From Myxococcus sp. (GTDB lineage: Bacteria; Myxococcota; Myxococcia; Myxococcales; Myxococcaceae): a DNA stretch of 64,000 bases. Location: assembly GCA_014879945.1 (NCBI GenBank), contig JACSRE010000437.1:62001-126000 (forward strand), read 5' to 3'. This document shows, piece by piece, positions 55,257 to 64,000 of the stretch (within the stretch, counting starts at the first letter, position 1; every line of letters begins with the position of its first letter). The position numbers and the translations under genes are program-made. A model generated the notes under the pieces. The model saw only the letters and a list, made by a program, of their open reading frames with translations. It had not been told where the DNA came from and did not search any database.

Positions 55257-57259
55257 GGGCGCTCGGCTGGGTGTCGGTGCTCGCGCTCGTGGCGTGCTCG
55301 CAGCAGGCCACCAGCAGCGCCAGCGCGTTCATCGGCGCGAACGATCTCGTGCTCGTCGACCTGCTCGACGGCGGCGCGCTCGTCGGTGAGGGCAACGCGG
55401 GCGTCGATCGGTTCCTCTTCGTCACCTCGACGAACACCAACGAGCTGCGGGTGCTCGATCTGAAGGCGGTCTCGGGCACGGCGATCGTCCGCGCGCCGCT
55501 GAAGGCCCCGAACCCGCTCGAGACCCTCTCCATCCCCGTGCTCGATCGGCCCACCAGCCTCTCCATCGACACCCGCTACGAGAACGGCGTGCGACGCAAG
55601 GGCTCGCTGCTCTACGCGACGCGCCAGGGCGGGGCGGAGTTCTCGATCGTCGGCGTCGAGCTGTCGGAGCTCCGGGAGCTGCGGCGGGTGCCGATGCCGG
55701 CGCCGGTGACGGCGATGGCGAACCTGATGGCCGACGCCGCGACCAGCCGGGTGTGGCTGGCGACCTTCGATGGCAACGACGCGGCGGTGCTCGAGCTGTC
55801 GATGCCAGGCGCTGCCGCGGCCCTGCGCGCGCGCACCACCGCGTCGCTGGTCTCGAGCCTCACGACCCGGCTGCAGATTCGCGGCGCCTCGGTGAGCGCG
55901 ATGCTCGCGGTGCCGGGCGTCACTGGCCGAACGGTGGCGGGGCGGCCCTTCTGCGCAAACCCGCTCGAGCCATGCCTGGCGATCGCGACCCGGCAGCGGA
56001 GCGGCGCCGCGGGCACCACCTCGCTCGTCGAGCTCGCCACCCTCGAGACCGTGGCGCTGAACTTCCCCGGCCCGGTGCGCCAGTTGTCGACGTCTGACGC
56101 GCAGCTGCCCGGCACCGGCGCCGACGAGGGCGCCGTCGCCCCGCCGCCCGGCGCCATCCTCTACGGCGTGCTCGACGAAGAGGCGTGCGGCAGCTTCCGG
56201 TGTGGTGGCGTCTCGGCCGTCGACACCCGCGGCGCAGCGCCAGCCGCGGGCTTCGGAGTGCTGGTGGCCGACGGCGCGCCGACCCAGCCGCTGCGGTGGA
56301 ATGACGGGCTGGTGCGGGGCCTCTCTTTCGTCGCTGGCGGCCGCGTGCGCACCATCGCCGCGACCGACGGTGGGGCGGGGGGCTTCGCGGTGCTGGGGGT
56401 GCTCACCATGAGCAACGGCGACATCATCTTCTTCGACGCGCTGACCATGTCGCTCCTCGACCAGGACCCGACGGCGGCGAGCCTCGGCAGCGGCCGGTAC
56501 ACCGGAGGTCCGGCGTGGCTCGAGGGCCCCACCATCAGCGGCGGAGACGCCGAAGCGGCGCAGCTCAACGCCACCGTCAAGGACGGCGCCTTCCGCGCCC
56601 AGACCATCACCGTCTCGTGGGAGGGCGAGCTGACCCCGACCCTCTCGGTGCCACCAGGCACCACCAACGCCTTCGAGGTCGGCGCCCTGGCCAGCCGGCT
56701 CTCGGTCGGCGACCGCGTCGCGTTCACCGGGGAGGGCTGCGCGCCGGCGACGCTCACCGGCGTCGGCGGCACGAGCGTGCAGTTCGCGCCGGCGACGGGC
56801 TGCTCCCCCACCGCGGCGGTGATTCGCGCTGGCCCCAGCGCGCCGTACGTCATCTCGGGGTCGGTTGACGGCTTCCTCGGCCGCGCCGCGTCGGGCTCGG
56901 AGTTCAAGTCGAGCGCCGGCTCCTTCGTGCGCATCGCGGGCGTGGACCCGGTCGCGCCCGGCCTGGTGATCCCCTTCGGGACAGCGGCCGACACGCAACC
57001 ACCTGCTACAGGCGTGTCGTGGTCCTTCGAGCTCACCAGCGGTCTGGCGCCGCTCGTCTCGGTGCTCGACCCGGGGCTCTTCACCGCCGGCAGCACCTGC
57101 CCGGGCACGCTCCAGTTGCCCGGCAGCGTGGTGTACGAGCCCGTGCTCGCTCGCGTCTTCGTGGCCTACCCGTCGACGAACGTGGTGGCCGAGTTCGATC
57201 CCCTCCGTGCCCTCCGAGGGGGCAATGGGCCCAGCGAGGGGCTTTCTTGCCGTCGGTAG
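55253..57259 (+). CDS. large predicted surface lipoprotein
   Basis: A 668-residue product with lipobox VACS (Cys15). Its N-terminal half is propeller-like (RFLFVTSTNTNELRVLDL, LLYATRQGGAEFSIVGVEL), similar in style to the upstream gene, and the C-terminal half has Ig-like or beta-sandwich segments (ITVSWEGELTPTLSVPPG, FVRIAGVDPVAPG). No family is recognised. It is translationally coupled to the previous gene (ATGA). The two may form a surface complex. Confidence 0.65.
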   Translation: MRALGWVSVLALVACSQQATSSASAFIGANDLVLVDLLDGGALVGEGNAGVDRFLFVTSTNTNELRVLDLKAVSGTAIVRAPLKAPNPLETLSIPVLDRPTSLSIDTRYENGVRRKGSLLYATRQGGAEFSIVGVELSELRELRRVPMPAPVTAMANLMADAATSRVWLATFDGNDAAVLELSMPGAAAALRARTTASLVSSLTTRLQIRGASVSAMLAVPGVTGRTVAGRPFCANPLEPCLAIATRQRSGAAGTTSLVELATLETVALNFPGPVRQLSTSDAQLPGTGADEGAVAPPPGAILYGVLDEEACGSFRCGGVSAVDTRGAAPAAGFGVLVADGAPTQPLRWNDGLVRGLSFVAGGRVRTIAATDGGAGGFAVLGVLTMSNGDIIFFDALTMSLLDQDPTAASLGSGRYTGGPAWLEGPTISGGDAEAAQLNATVKDGAFRAQTITVSWEGELTPTLSVPPGTTNAFEVGALASRLSVGDRVAFTGEGCAPATLTGVGGTSVQFAPATGCSPTAAVIRAGPSAPYVISGSVDGFLGRAASGSEFKSSAGSFVRIAGVDPVAPGLVIPFGTAADTQPPATGVSWSFELTSGLAPLVSVLDPGLFTAGSTCPGTLQLPGSVVYEPVLARVFVAYPSTNVVAEFDPLRALRGGNGPSEGLSCRR

Positions 57260-57299
57260 TTTGGACGATCGGGAGAATGGGGCTATCGTCGTGGTCATT

Positions 57300-57317
57300 C
57301 GCCGCCTTCAGGCGGCG
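57300..57317 (+). promoter_or_regulatory. hairpin in the leader of the FHA/Tad genes
   Basis: A perfect 7-bp GC-rich stem (57300-57306 with 57311-57317) with loop TTCA lies 17 bp before the ATG of the FHA protein gene and about 40 bp after the previous stop. It has no T-tract. It may mark the border of the Tad transcript or shape its leader. Confidence 0.35.
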
Positions 57318-57334
57318 CCCAGCGAGCCGATGAC

Positions 57335-58087
57335 ATGATGGATCCGAGCAGCCGCCCACCGAGAAAAGTCTCGATCGCCGACCACATCTGGCAGGCCTAC
57401 GAGGACATGGCTTCGCAGATGGGGTCTGATCGCGACGCGCTGATCAACCAGGCCATGTTCATGTTCGCGCGCCTCAACGGGTTCCTCGACCCGTCGGGTT
57501 CGGCCGCGCCGGCGCCCGGCCCACGCCCGGTGCCCGTCTCGAACGGCACCCCGGCGCCGCGCCCGCCGCAGCCCCGCGGGCCGCCGCCGCAGCTCCAACC
57601 GGCGCCCAGGCCGCCGCAGCGCGCGCCCGAGCCGTCGATGGATGACGACCCGGTGCGGCGCGAGGTGCAGGAGCGCGTGCTCGAGACCGCCGCCGAGCTG
57701 GAGCGGCTGATTCAGAACAAGCGCGGTGGCGGAAACAACGCACCGGCTCCCGAGCCTGACGGCGACAACATCGACATCGACGACCCGGGCAGCGACGCCT
57801 CGGGCGCGCCGGCGCTGTACATGATGGTCGAAGGCGGCGAGCTCGATCGCATCGCGAAAGACCGCTTCGTCATCGGCCGCGGCAAGCACTGCGACTTCGT
57901 GATCAACTCGGGCAAGGTCTCGCGCGAGCACGCCGTCATCAGCCGCGAGGGCAGCGACTTCTTCATCGAAGATCTCGGCTCGTCGAACGGCACCTGGTTC
58001 AACAAGCAGCGCATCAAGCGCCGCAAGGTCGAAGACGGCGACGAGTACTTCATCTGCAGCGACAAGGTGAAGTTCGTCTACCGCTGA
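57335..58087 (+). CDS. FHA-domain protein with helical N-terminus
   Basis: A 250-residue cytoplasmic protein. Residues about 8-48 (KVSIADHIWQAYEDMASQMG and on) form a helical module resembling ribbon-helix-helix proteins. Then comes a Pro/Ala-rich linker with a short helix. The C-terminus is an FHA domain that binds phospho-Thr: FVIGRGKHCDFVI, SGKVSREHAVIS, FFIEDLGSSNGTWFN. It lies 4 bp upstream of the prepilin peptidase gene, so it belongs to the Tad locus and probably links it to a Ser/Thr kinase. Confidence 0.85.
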   Translation: MMDPSSRPPRKVSIADHIWQAYEDMASQMGSDRDALINQAMFMFARLNGFLDPSGSAAPAPGPRPVPVSNGTPAPRPPQPRGPPPQLQPAPRPPQRAPEPSMDDDPVRREVQERVLETAAELERLIQNKRGGGNNAPAPEPDGDNIDIDDPGSDASGAPALYMMVEGGELDRIAKDRFVIGRGKHCDFVINSGKVSREHAVISREGSDFFIEDLGSSNGTWFNKQRIKRRKVEDGDEYFICSDKVKFVYR

Positions 58088-58091
58088 CCGC

Positions 58092-58697
58092 GTGCCCGCT
58101 CCCGAGCTGATTCTCTGGCCGCTGATCGGCGTCGCGGTCGTCACGGCGGCGGGGCTCGATCTCAAGCAGGGCGTGGTGCCCGCGTGGGTGGCGTGGACGA
58201 CGCTGACGGCGGCCCTGACGCTGCGGTTCGCGCTCGAGGGCCTCGGCTCGGTCGAGCAGGGCGTCATCTCGGGCGTCCTCGGCGCGCTGGCCTGTGGCGC
58301 GCCCTTCGCGCTGCTGGCCCTCACCGGGCCCCGGGTCGGGTGGAACGACGTGAAGCTCCTTACGGCCGTCGGGGCCGGCTTCGGCGTGCCGCGCGCCCTC
58401 TCGGCCGTCTTCCTCATCTCGGTCGTCGGCGCCGGCGCCGCGCTCTTCTTCGTGCTCTGGAACCGGCGACGGTCTGCTAGCGTCTCGCGCGCGGAATCGA
58501 AGGCTGAACCTCGCGCCGTCGTCGACAGCGCGAGGTCGATTCCCTACGGTGTGCCCATCGCGATCGGGGCGTTGTGGGCGATGGCGTGGGTTGGACCTGC
58601 GGTGCCTGAGCTTCAAGAGGGCGCGTCGGACATTGAGGTGGGGTTGATGGACGGCGGCCTGCCGGCAGAAGAGGTCGAGCAGCCTGTACTGGAGTGA
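58092..58697 (+). CDS. cpaA: prepilin peptidase (A24 family, CpaA/TadV)
   Basis: A 201-residue polytopic inner-membrane aspartic protease that cleaves Tad prepilins. The two catalytic Asp regions are seen: GLDLKQGVVPAWV (first) and GWNDVKLLTAVGAG (second, usually GxGDxK; here GWND). There are about five to six membrane helices. The Arg-rich insertion near residue 125 is unusual. The start is GTG at 58092, 4 bp after the FHA gene. The secretin gene follows. Confidence 0.85.
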   Translation: MPAPELILWPLIGVAVVTAAGLDLKQGVVPAWVAWTTLTAALTLRFALEGLGSVEQGVISGVLGALACGAPFALLALTGPRVGWNDVKLLTAVGAGFGVPRALSAVFLISVVGAGAALFFVLWNRRRSASVSRAESKAEPRAVVDSARSIPYGVPIAIGALWAMAWVGPAVPELQEGASDIEVGLMDGGLPAEEVEQPVLE

Positions 58698-58712
58698 GTC
58701 TTGGAGGGGTTG

Positions 58713-60155
58713 ATGCGCACTGTGTGGACTCGGAGCTTGGCAGCGCTGGCCGTGGTGACGATGTCGGCGTCGGCCTTCGCCCAGGAGGGCGGCAACATCA
58801 GCCTCGGCGTCGGCACGCAGAAGGTCATCACCGTTCCCGGCATCAACCGCGTCGCGGTCGGTGACGCGTCGGTCGCCGACGTGAAGACCATCGGCAACAA
58901 CCAGCTGCTGATCATCGGCTCGTCGGAGGGCAAGACGACGCTCCTCATCTGGAAGAGCTCGGGCCAGCGCGTCAGCTACCTGCTCAGCGTGCGCAAGCAA
59001 GACCCCAACGAGGTCATCACCGAGATCAAGAAGCTGCTGGGTGAGATCGAAGGCGTCAACGTGCGCATGGTCGGCGATCGCATCTACCTCGACGGTCAGG
59101 CCTACACGCAGTCTGACGCCGACCGCATCGATCAGGTCGTCGGCCTCTACCCGAACGTGAAGAGCTTCGTGAAGATCGCGCCCAACGCGAAGAAGCTGGT
59201 GGCGCAGAACCTCAACGCCGCCTTCCAGAAGGCCGGCCTCAAGAACGTCGCCGCCAACGTCGTCGGGTCCACCATCTTCCTGGAGGGCTCGGTCGAGTCG
59301 CAGCAGGACCTGCAGAAGGCCGAGCTGATCACCAAGGCCATCGGCGAGAAGGTCGAGAACCTGCTCACCGTCGGCATCAAGCGCATGATCCTGTCAGAGG
59401 TGCAGTTCGTCGAGATCCGCCGGGAGTCGAAGGACCGCTACGGCATCAGGTACCCGCTCGACATCTCGGGTACGGCGAACGCGACCGTCACCATCACGCG
59501 CGACCTCTTCCCCGGGAACTTCGGCGAGGGCTTCTTGCGCTCCTTCGGCCTGGGCCAGGCGCAGTTCAACATCGGCTTCCAGAACAACGACGGCTACGGG
59601 CGGCTCCTCGCGCAGCCGAAGCTGGTGTGCGCCTCGGGCGAGCAGGCCGAGTTCCTCGCCGGCGGTGAGGTGCCGATTCCGCTCATCACCAACAACCAGT
59701 TCGCCGTCGAGTTCAAGCCGTACGGCGTGATCTTGCGCCTCAAGCCCACCGCCGACCGCACCGGCAACATCCAGACGAACATCGAGGCCGAGGTGTCAGA
59801 GGTGGACCAGTCGGTCGCGGTGTCGCTCGGCGGCGGCGCGTCGATTCCCGGCTTCCGCACCCGCAAGGTGAAGACCAACGTCACCGTTCGTCACGGCGAG
59901 ACGATCGTGCTGTCGGGCGTCTTCGCGCACGACGAGCAGAAGTCGGTCTCGAAGATCCCCGGCCTGGGCCACATTCCCATCATCGGCGAGCTCTTCAAGA
60001 ACCGGGCGTTCGACTCGAACAAGCGCGAGCTCGTCATCTTCGTCACGCCCCGCATCGTGAACCCCGACTCCGAGAAGATCCGCACCATCATCGAAGACGT
60101 GAAGAGCCGCTACAAGCAGGCCCGCGGTGAAGTGAACTTCGGCATCTTCGACTAG
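58713..60155 (+). CDS. cpaC: Tad/Flp secretin CpaC/RcpA
   Basis: A 480-residue outer-membrane secretin. A Sec signal peptide (ending SASAFAQ) is followed by a pilus-associated N-terminal domain (GTQKVITVPGINRVAVGD), a BON-like segment and the secretin domain (AQPKLVCASGEQAEFLAGGE, VPIPLITNNQ, GETIVLSGVFAHDEQK, VPGLGH-type IPGLGHIPIIGELFKNR, LVIFVTPRIV). The ATG at 58713 has a GGAGGG ribosome-binding site. It has no lipobox. It is 15 bp after cpaA; no rcpB/cpaE follows immediately. Confidence 0.93.
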   Translation: MRTVWTRSLAALAVVTMSASAFAQEGGNISLGVGTQKVITVPGINRVAVGDASVADVKTIGNNQLLIIGSSEGKTTLLIWKSSGQRVSYLLSVRKQDPNEVITEIKKLLGEIEGVNVRMVGDRIYLDGQAYTQSDADRIDQVVGLYPNVKSFVKIAPNAKKLVAQNLNAAFQKAGLKNVAANVVGSTIFLEGSVESQQDLQKAELITKAIGEKVENLLTVGIKRMILSEVQFVEIRRESKDRYGIRYPLDISGTANATVTITRDLFPGNFGEGFLRSFGLGQAQFNIGFQNNDGYGRLLAQPKLVCASGEQAEFLAGGEVPIPLITNNQFAVEFKPYGVILRLKPTADRTGNIQTNIEAEVSEVDQSVAVSLGGGASIPGFRTRKVKTNVTVRHGETIVLSGVFAHDEQKSVSKIPGLGHIPIIGELFKNRAFDSNKRELVIFVTPRIVNPDSEKIRTIIEDVKSRYKQARGEVNFGIFD

Positions 60156-60281
60156 CGACGCTGCGCCCGCGTGTCGGACAAGGTGGGCCCCGCGCCGGGT
60201 CGGTCATCTGGCCGGGGGCGCTTCATTTCCTGAGCGGTATCAGCGCGTTGTCATGGGCGCTCTCTGCTACGCTGAGCAGAC

Positions 60282-62087
60282 ATGTTTCTCATCACGCTGA
60301 CCGAGAAGGGCGGCGAGTCCGAGCAGCTGACCTTCGAAAAAGAAGAGGTCACGATTGGCCGGCTCGCAGGGAACGACATCGTCCTCAACAAGGGCAATGT
60401 CTCGAAGTACCATTCGCGCATCGTCCTGAAGGACGGCAAGTACATCGTGGTCGATCTCAAGTCGACCAACGGCACCTTCGTCAACGGCAAGAAGATCGCG
60501 GCGCCGCAGGTGGTTCGGCCGAGCGACAAGATCTACGTCGGTGACTACATCATCAACGTCGACGCGCCCGAAGAGGGCGACTTCGAGGGCGACGAGACGG
60601 GCTACGCGCCCGACGACGAAGAGGAGCCCCAGGACGACGAGGTCGCTGAGGACGAGGGCGAGTACGAAGACGAAGCGCAGGGTGAAGACGAGGACTACGA
60701 AGACCAGGAAGAGGCCGAGGCCGACGAGCAGGAGGCGCGCGACAAGAAGAACATGCCCGCCTCGCTCGCCGCGGCGCTGCGCAAGAACCGCAAGCACGTC
60801 GACCCGCGCATCGAGGCCTACGCCAACCTCCAGAAGGACATTCACGACCGGCTGATCGAGTACCTCGACCTGCGCCGCCTCGACATGGACCGCCTCGGCG
60901 ACGAAGAGCTCTGGCGCCGCACCGAGAAGGCCATTCGCGACATCGTGGACCAGATGGAGGGCGATCAAGAGATCCCCGAGGACATCGACCGCGAGATGCT
61001 CCTGACCGACGTGCTCAACGAGGCGCTCGGCCTCGGCCCGCTCGAGGCCTTCCTCGCTGACGACGAGATCAGCGAGATCATGGTGAACCACGCCAACCAG
61101 CTCTACATCGAGAAGAAGGGCAAGCTGATCCTCTCGGACAAGATCTTCTCGTCGAACCAGGCGGTGCTGGGCGTCATCGAGCGCATCGTCGCGCCCATCG
61201 GTCGCCGCATCGACGAGTCGAGCCCCATGGTGGACGCGCGCCTCAAAGACGGCTCACGCGTCAACGCCATCATTCCGCCGCTGGCCCTCAAGGGCCCGTG
61301 CATCACCATTCGCAAGTTCAAGCGTGACGCGCTCGCGATCGAAGATCTCATCAAATACAAGACGGTGACGCCGCAGATGGCCGAGTTCATCGAGATGTGC
61401 GTGAAGGCCAAGCGCAACATCGTGATCTCGGGCGGCACCGGCTCGGGCAAGACGACCACCCTCAACGTGGTGAGCTCGTTCATTCCCGAAGACGAGCGCA
61501 TCATCACCGTCGAAGACGCCGCCGAGCTGCAGCTGCGCCAGGAGCACTGGGTGCAGCTCGAGTCGCGGCCGCCCAACCTCGAAGGCAAGGGCGCGGTCAC
61601 CATTCGCGATCTGGTGAAGAACTGCCTGCGCATGCGCCCGGAGCGCATCGTGGTCGGCGAGTGCCGCTCGGGTGAAGCCCTCGACATGCTCCAGGCCATG
61701 AACACCGGCCATGACGGCTCGCTCACCACCCTGCACGCCAACACGCCGCGCGACGCGCTGGCGCGCATGGAGACGCTGGTGCTGATGGCCGGCATGGACC
61801 TGCCGGTGAAGGCGATTCGAGAACAGATCGCCTCGGCCGTGCACATGATCATCCAGCAGACGCGCTTCAACGACGGCAGCCGGCGCATCGCCTACATCAC
61901 CGAGATCTCGGGCATGGAGGTCGACATCATCACCCTCCAGGACATCTTCTATTACAAGCAAGAGGGCTTCACCGAGGACGGCCGGGTGAAGGGGCGCTAC
62001 GTGGCGACGGGCTTCGTGCCCAAGTTCTACGACGAGCTGCAGCGCCGCGGCATGCCGGTGAACATGGGCATCTTCCGCGAGGATTGA
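60282..62087 (+). CDS. cpaF: FHA-CpaF/TadA fusion secretion ATPase
   Basis: A 601-residue protein. Residues about 20-95 are an FHA domain (VTIGRLAGNDIVLNKGNVS, LKSTNGTFVNGKKI), followed by a very acidic linker (about 95-150, dozens of Asp/Glu). Residues from about 170 are a CpaF/TadA motor: GPLEAFLADDEISEIMVNH, Walker A GGTGSGKTTT (Lys390), ESRPPNLEGKGAVTIRDLVK and MNTGHDGSLTTLHANTPRDA. Classical CpaF lacks an FHA domain, so this ATPase can be recruited by phosphothreonine proteins. 60156-60281 before it shows no clear terminator. Confidence 0.92.
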   Translation: MFLITLTEKGGESEQLTFEKEEVTIGRLAGNDIVLNKGNVSKYHSRIVLKDGKYIVVDLKSTNGTFVNGKKIAAPQVVRPSDKIYVGDYIINVDAPEEGDFEGDETGYAPDDEEEPQDDEVAEDEGEYEDEAQGEDEDYEDQEEAEADEQEARDKKNMPASLAAALRKNRKHVDPRIEAYANLQKDIHDRLIEYLDLRRLDMDRLGDEELWRRTEKAIRDIVDQMEGDQEIPEDIDREMLLTDVLNEALGLGPLEAFLADDEISEIMVNHANQLYIEKKGKLILSDKIFSSNQAVLGVIERIVAPIGRRIDESSPMVDARLKDGSRVNAIIPPLALKGPCITIRKFKRDALAIEDLIKYKTVTPQMAEFIEMCVKAKRNIVISGGTGSGKTTTLNVVSSFIPEDERIITVEDAAELQLRQEHWVQLESRPPNLEGKGAVTIRDLVKNCLRMRPERIVVGECRSGEALDMLQAMNTGHDGSLTTLHANTPRDALARMETLVLMAGMDLPVKAIREQIASAVHMIIQQTRFNDGSRRIAYITEISGMEVDIITLQDIFYYKQEGFTEDGRVKGRYVATGFVPKFYDELQRRGMPVNMGIFRED

Positions 62088-62094
62088 CCGACTC

Positions 62095-64000
62095 ATGCCG
62101 ACCCTCGTCATCAAGAACCCCGACGGCACCGAGCAGGAGCAGGACTTCGCCGACCAGCTGACCGTCGGGCGCGCCGAAGGCAACGATCTGATCCTCTCGG
62201 AGGGCGGCGTGTCGCGAAAGCACGCCCGCTTCTTCCTCGAGGGCGCCGACGTGATGGTCGAAGATCTCGGCTCGGCCAACGGCACCATCGTCAACGGCGA
62301 GCGCATCGAGGGGCCCACCAGGCTCGAGCCCGCCGCGGCGATCGTGCTGGGTGACTACGAGGCGACCCTGAAGGCCGGGGCGAAGTCGCGGCCGAAGGTG
62401 GACAAGTCGAAGGCCAGGCCGTCGGGGCGCGGGACCCAGGCGATCAAGCGGCCCGACAGCCTCGCGAAGGGCGAGCGCTCCACGAAGGTGATGCCGGCGG
62501 TGAAGGCGCCCGCCGCGGCCGGGGCCAGGCGGCCGACGCGCGCCGGCTCGACCGGGCCCGCCTTCCGCGGGCTCTCGGGGCCGGTGACGGGCCAGAGCTT
62601 CCCGCTCAAGGGCGTGATGAGCGTCGGCCGCGTCGCGGGCGTCGACCTGCGCGTCGACGACGACTCGGTGAGCCGCCGCCACGCCGAGGTCGAGGTGTCG
62701 GGCGGTGAGGCGGTGCTCCGCGATCTCGGCAGCGCCAACGGCACCACGGTCAACGGCAGCCCCATCACCGAAGACACCCCGCTCAGCGCGGGCGACATCA
62801 TTCAGTTCGGCGTGGTCGAGATGATGTACGAGAACGGCGCCGCGTCGGGCTCGAAGGCGGCGGTGGCGAAGGCCACGCGGCCAGGCGCCTCGAGGCCGCC
62901 CCGACGGCGTGGTGGTGACGATGACGCGATCGAGGCGGCGCCCACCAGCGCGACCTCGACGATGGACCCGAAGAAGAAGCGCCTCTTCATCATCGGCGGC
63001 GGAGTGCTGGCCTTCCTCTTCGTGGCGGTGCTCGTGAAGGGGCTCACCAGCGGGCCCGATGGGCCGGTGGGGCCCGGCGCGGGCGGCGGGCCCGCCGTCG
63101 TCGTCAAGCCGCCGGTGGACCCGGCCGACGAGATCGAAGAGCTGCTCAAGGTCTGCCGCACCTACGCCAGCTGCGAGGGGCGGGCCGCCGACTGGGGCAA
63201 GGCCGAAGAGGCGTGCGGGCGCATTCTCGACATCGAGCCCATTCACCAGCAGGCCAACGAGCTGATGAAGCGCATCAAGCACGAGCGCCTGGCCGAAGAC
63301 GCCTACCTCAAGGGCAAGGAGCTGGCGGCCTCGGGCCGGCTCGAGGAGTCGCTCGACTCGTTCGCGAAGGTGCGGCCGTTCTCGCGCGAGCTCGTCGGCT
63401 GCTTCTTCCTCGACACGCTCTCGGCGGTGAAGCCGATCATCGACGAGGTGAAGAAGACCTCGGCCGCCGAGTGCAAGACGTACTCGGTGAACGCCAAGTG
63501 GGAGAACGCGCTCAAGCGGTGCGAGGTGTACATGCGGCTGGCGTGTCAGACGATGACGCCCGACGAGCTCGACCCGCCGTACCCCTTCAAGGTGAAGCTC
63601 GACGGGCCGCTGGGCAAGACCGACTGGCGCCCCAAAGATCCCAACCACGTCAACTTCCGCAAGGCGCGCGAGAAGCTGCGGCCCGGCGAGGCGCCGTGGA
63701 AGTGCCCCGACATTCCCGTCTTCCGCCCGCCGGCGCCGCCGCCCGACCCGGGGAAGATCGCGCTGCAGGAGTTCAAGGCCCGCTACAAGGAAGAGGCCAT
63801 GGGGCGCGCCCTCGTCCTCTACTACCAGGGCGCGTTCGCCGAGGCGCCGGTGCCGCTGCAGAAGGTGATCGAGAACGTCAACAAGTCGGCCCTGCACGAC
63901 GAGACGCGAGCGCTCCTGCTCGACGTCACCAACGCCATCTCGTACTTCAAGACCGGCCAGACCGAGCTCTCGAACGATCGCCCCGAGAAGGCCGAGGAGC
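62095..64000 (+). CDS. double-FHA membrane protein with C-terminal TPR-like region (runs off the window)
   Basis: At least 635 residues, cut at the window edge. It has two FHA domains (LTVGRAEGNDLILSEGGVS near residue 20 and SVGRVAGVDLRVDDDSVSRR near 180). Both have the DLGSANGT motif. A Lys/Ala-rich linker lies between the two FHA domains, then a transmembrane helix near 300-318 (LFIIGGGVLAFLFVAVLV). After that come helical repeats with scattered Cys (CRTYASCEGRAADWGKAEEAC). It is 7 bp after cpaF. It is an inner-membrane FHA scaffold facing the periplasm at its C-terminus, if the helix is inserted in the usual way. Confidence 0.8.
   Translation, partial: MPTLVIKNPDGTEQEQDFADQLTVGRAEGNDLILSEGGVSRKHARFFLEGADVMVEDLGSANGTIVNGERIEGPTRLEPAAAIVLGDYEATLKAGAKSRPKVDKSKARPSGRGTQAIKRPDSLAKGERSTKVMPAVKAPAAAGARRPTRAGSTGPAFRGLSGPVTGQSFPLKGVMSVGRVAGVDLRVDDDSVSRRHAEVEVSGGEAVLRDLGSANGTTVNGSPITEDTPLSAGDIIQFGVVEMMYENGAASGSKAAVAKATRPGASRPPRRRGGDDDAIEAAPTSATSTMDPKKKRLFIIGGGVLAFLFVAVLVKGLTSGPDGPVGPGAGGGPAVVVKPPVDPADEIEELLKVCRTYASCEGRAADWGKAEEACGRILDIEPIHQQANELMKRIKHERLAEDAYLKGKELAASGRLEESLDSFAKVRPFSRELVGCFFLDTLSAVKPIIDEVKKTSAAECKTYSVNAKWENALKRCEVYMRLACQTMTPDELDPPYPFKVKLDGPLGKTDWRPKDPNHVNFRKAREKLRPGEAPWKCPDIPVFRPPAPPPDPGKIALQEFKARYKEEAMGRALVLYYQGAFAEAPVPLQKVIENVNKSALHDETRALLLDVTNAISYFKTGQTELSNDRPEKAEE

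Noticed and set aside
60156-60281. Terminator between the secretin and cpaF genes
   Set aside because: Only imperfect GC pairings and no T-tract; they may be chance in GC-rich DNA.

Overview
The window is high-GC DNA from a Gram-negative, didermic bacterium that is very probably a myxobacterium (phylum Myxococcota). Four things point there: a protease with a MYXO-CTERM-type C-terminus (Cys, hydrophobic helix, Arg cluster), many Cys- and Asp/Gly-rich lipoproteins, a Hanks-type kinase with a PEGA domain, and a Tad-type locus whose genes carry FHA domains. I see no rRNA, tRNA, insertion sequence, prophage or CRISPR array. Genes are densely packed, with many ATGA/TGATG overlaps.

Layout. 1-7.6 kb: phosphate and polyphosphate block (ppk, divergent ppx, then a five-gene minus-strand run phoB - phoR-like kinase - phosphoesterase - second PhoB-like regulator - phosphoesterase) and a PilZ gene. 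7.6-9 kb: envelope lipoprotein and TPR protein. 9-14.8 kb: yceD-rpmF, closed by a clear intrinsic terminator, then fabH-fabD-[Kunitz lipoprotein on the opposite strand]-fabG-acpP-fabF; plsX, often found between rpmF and fabH, is absent. 14.8-20 kb: rpiB, glyA, nrdR and ribD with small lipoproteins between them. 20-24.7 kb: exported ArsC/LMW-PTP-like lipoprotein, mgtE, trxA, hemD-like. 24.8-28.9 kb: matrixin-like MYXO-CTERM protease overlapping a GspE/PilB-type ATPase. 28.9-36.1 kb: minus-strand surface operon (5'-nucleotidase, RCC1-propeller lipoprotein, predicted outer-membrane barrel). 36-43 kb: Nudix protein, GYF/J/PilZ-like fusion, two membrane proteins with N-terminal Cys/His zinc modules, a DsbA/FrnE-like gene with an in-frame TGA at the first position of its CxxC site (candidate selenoprotein), an H1-tailed DUF1801 protein, a HAD phosphatase, and ohr-ohrR with a recognisable OhrR operator. 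43-57 kb: yraN-rsmI, a Cys-repeat lipoprotein with a VWA lipoprotein, a PEGA Ser/Thr kinase, glyQ-glyS and two large lipoproteins. 57-64 kb: Tad pilus/secretion genes (prepilin peptidase, secretin, CpaF ATPase) with three FHA-containing proteins; the last is cut by the window edge.

The strongest candidate for something undescribed is the UxxC DsbA-like gene at 40029-40658. Its reading frame is intact apart from a TGA exactly where the catalytic Cys codon belongs, and a stem-loop follows at about the distance expected of a bacterial SECIS. Also notable are a secreted Kunitz/BPTI domain with a trypsin-type P1 Arg, a lipobox-bearing ArsC-like protein with all three redox cysteines, and the concentration of FHA domains in the Tad locus. 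All functions are assigned from sequence motifs read by eye; no database search was run.
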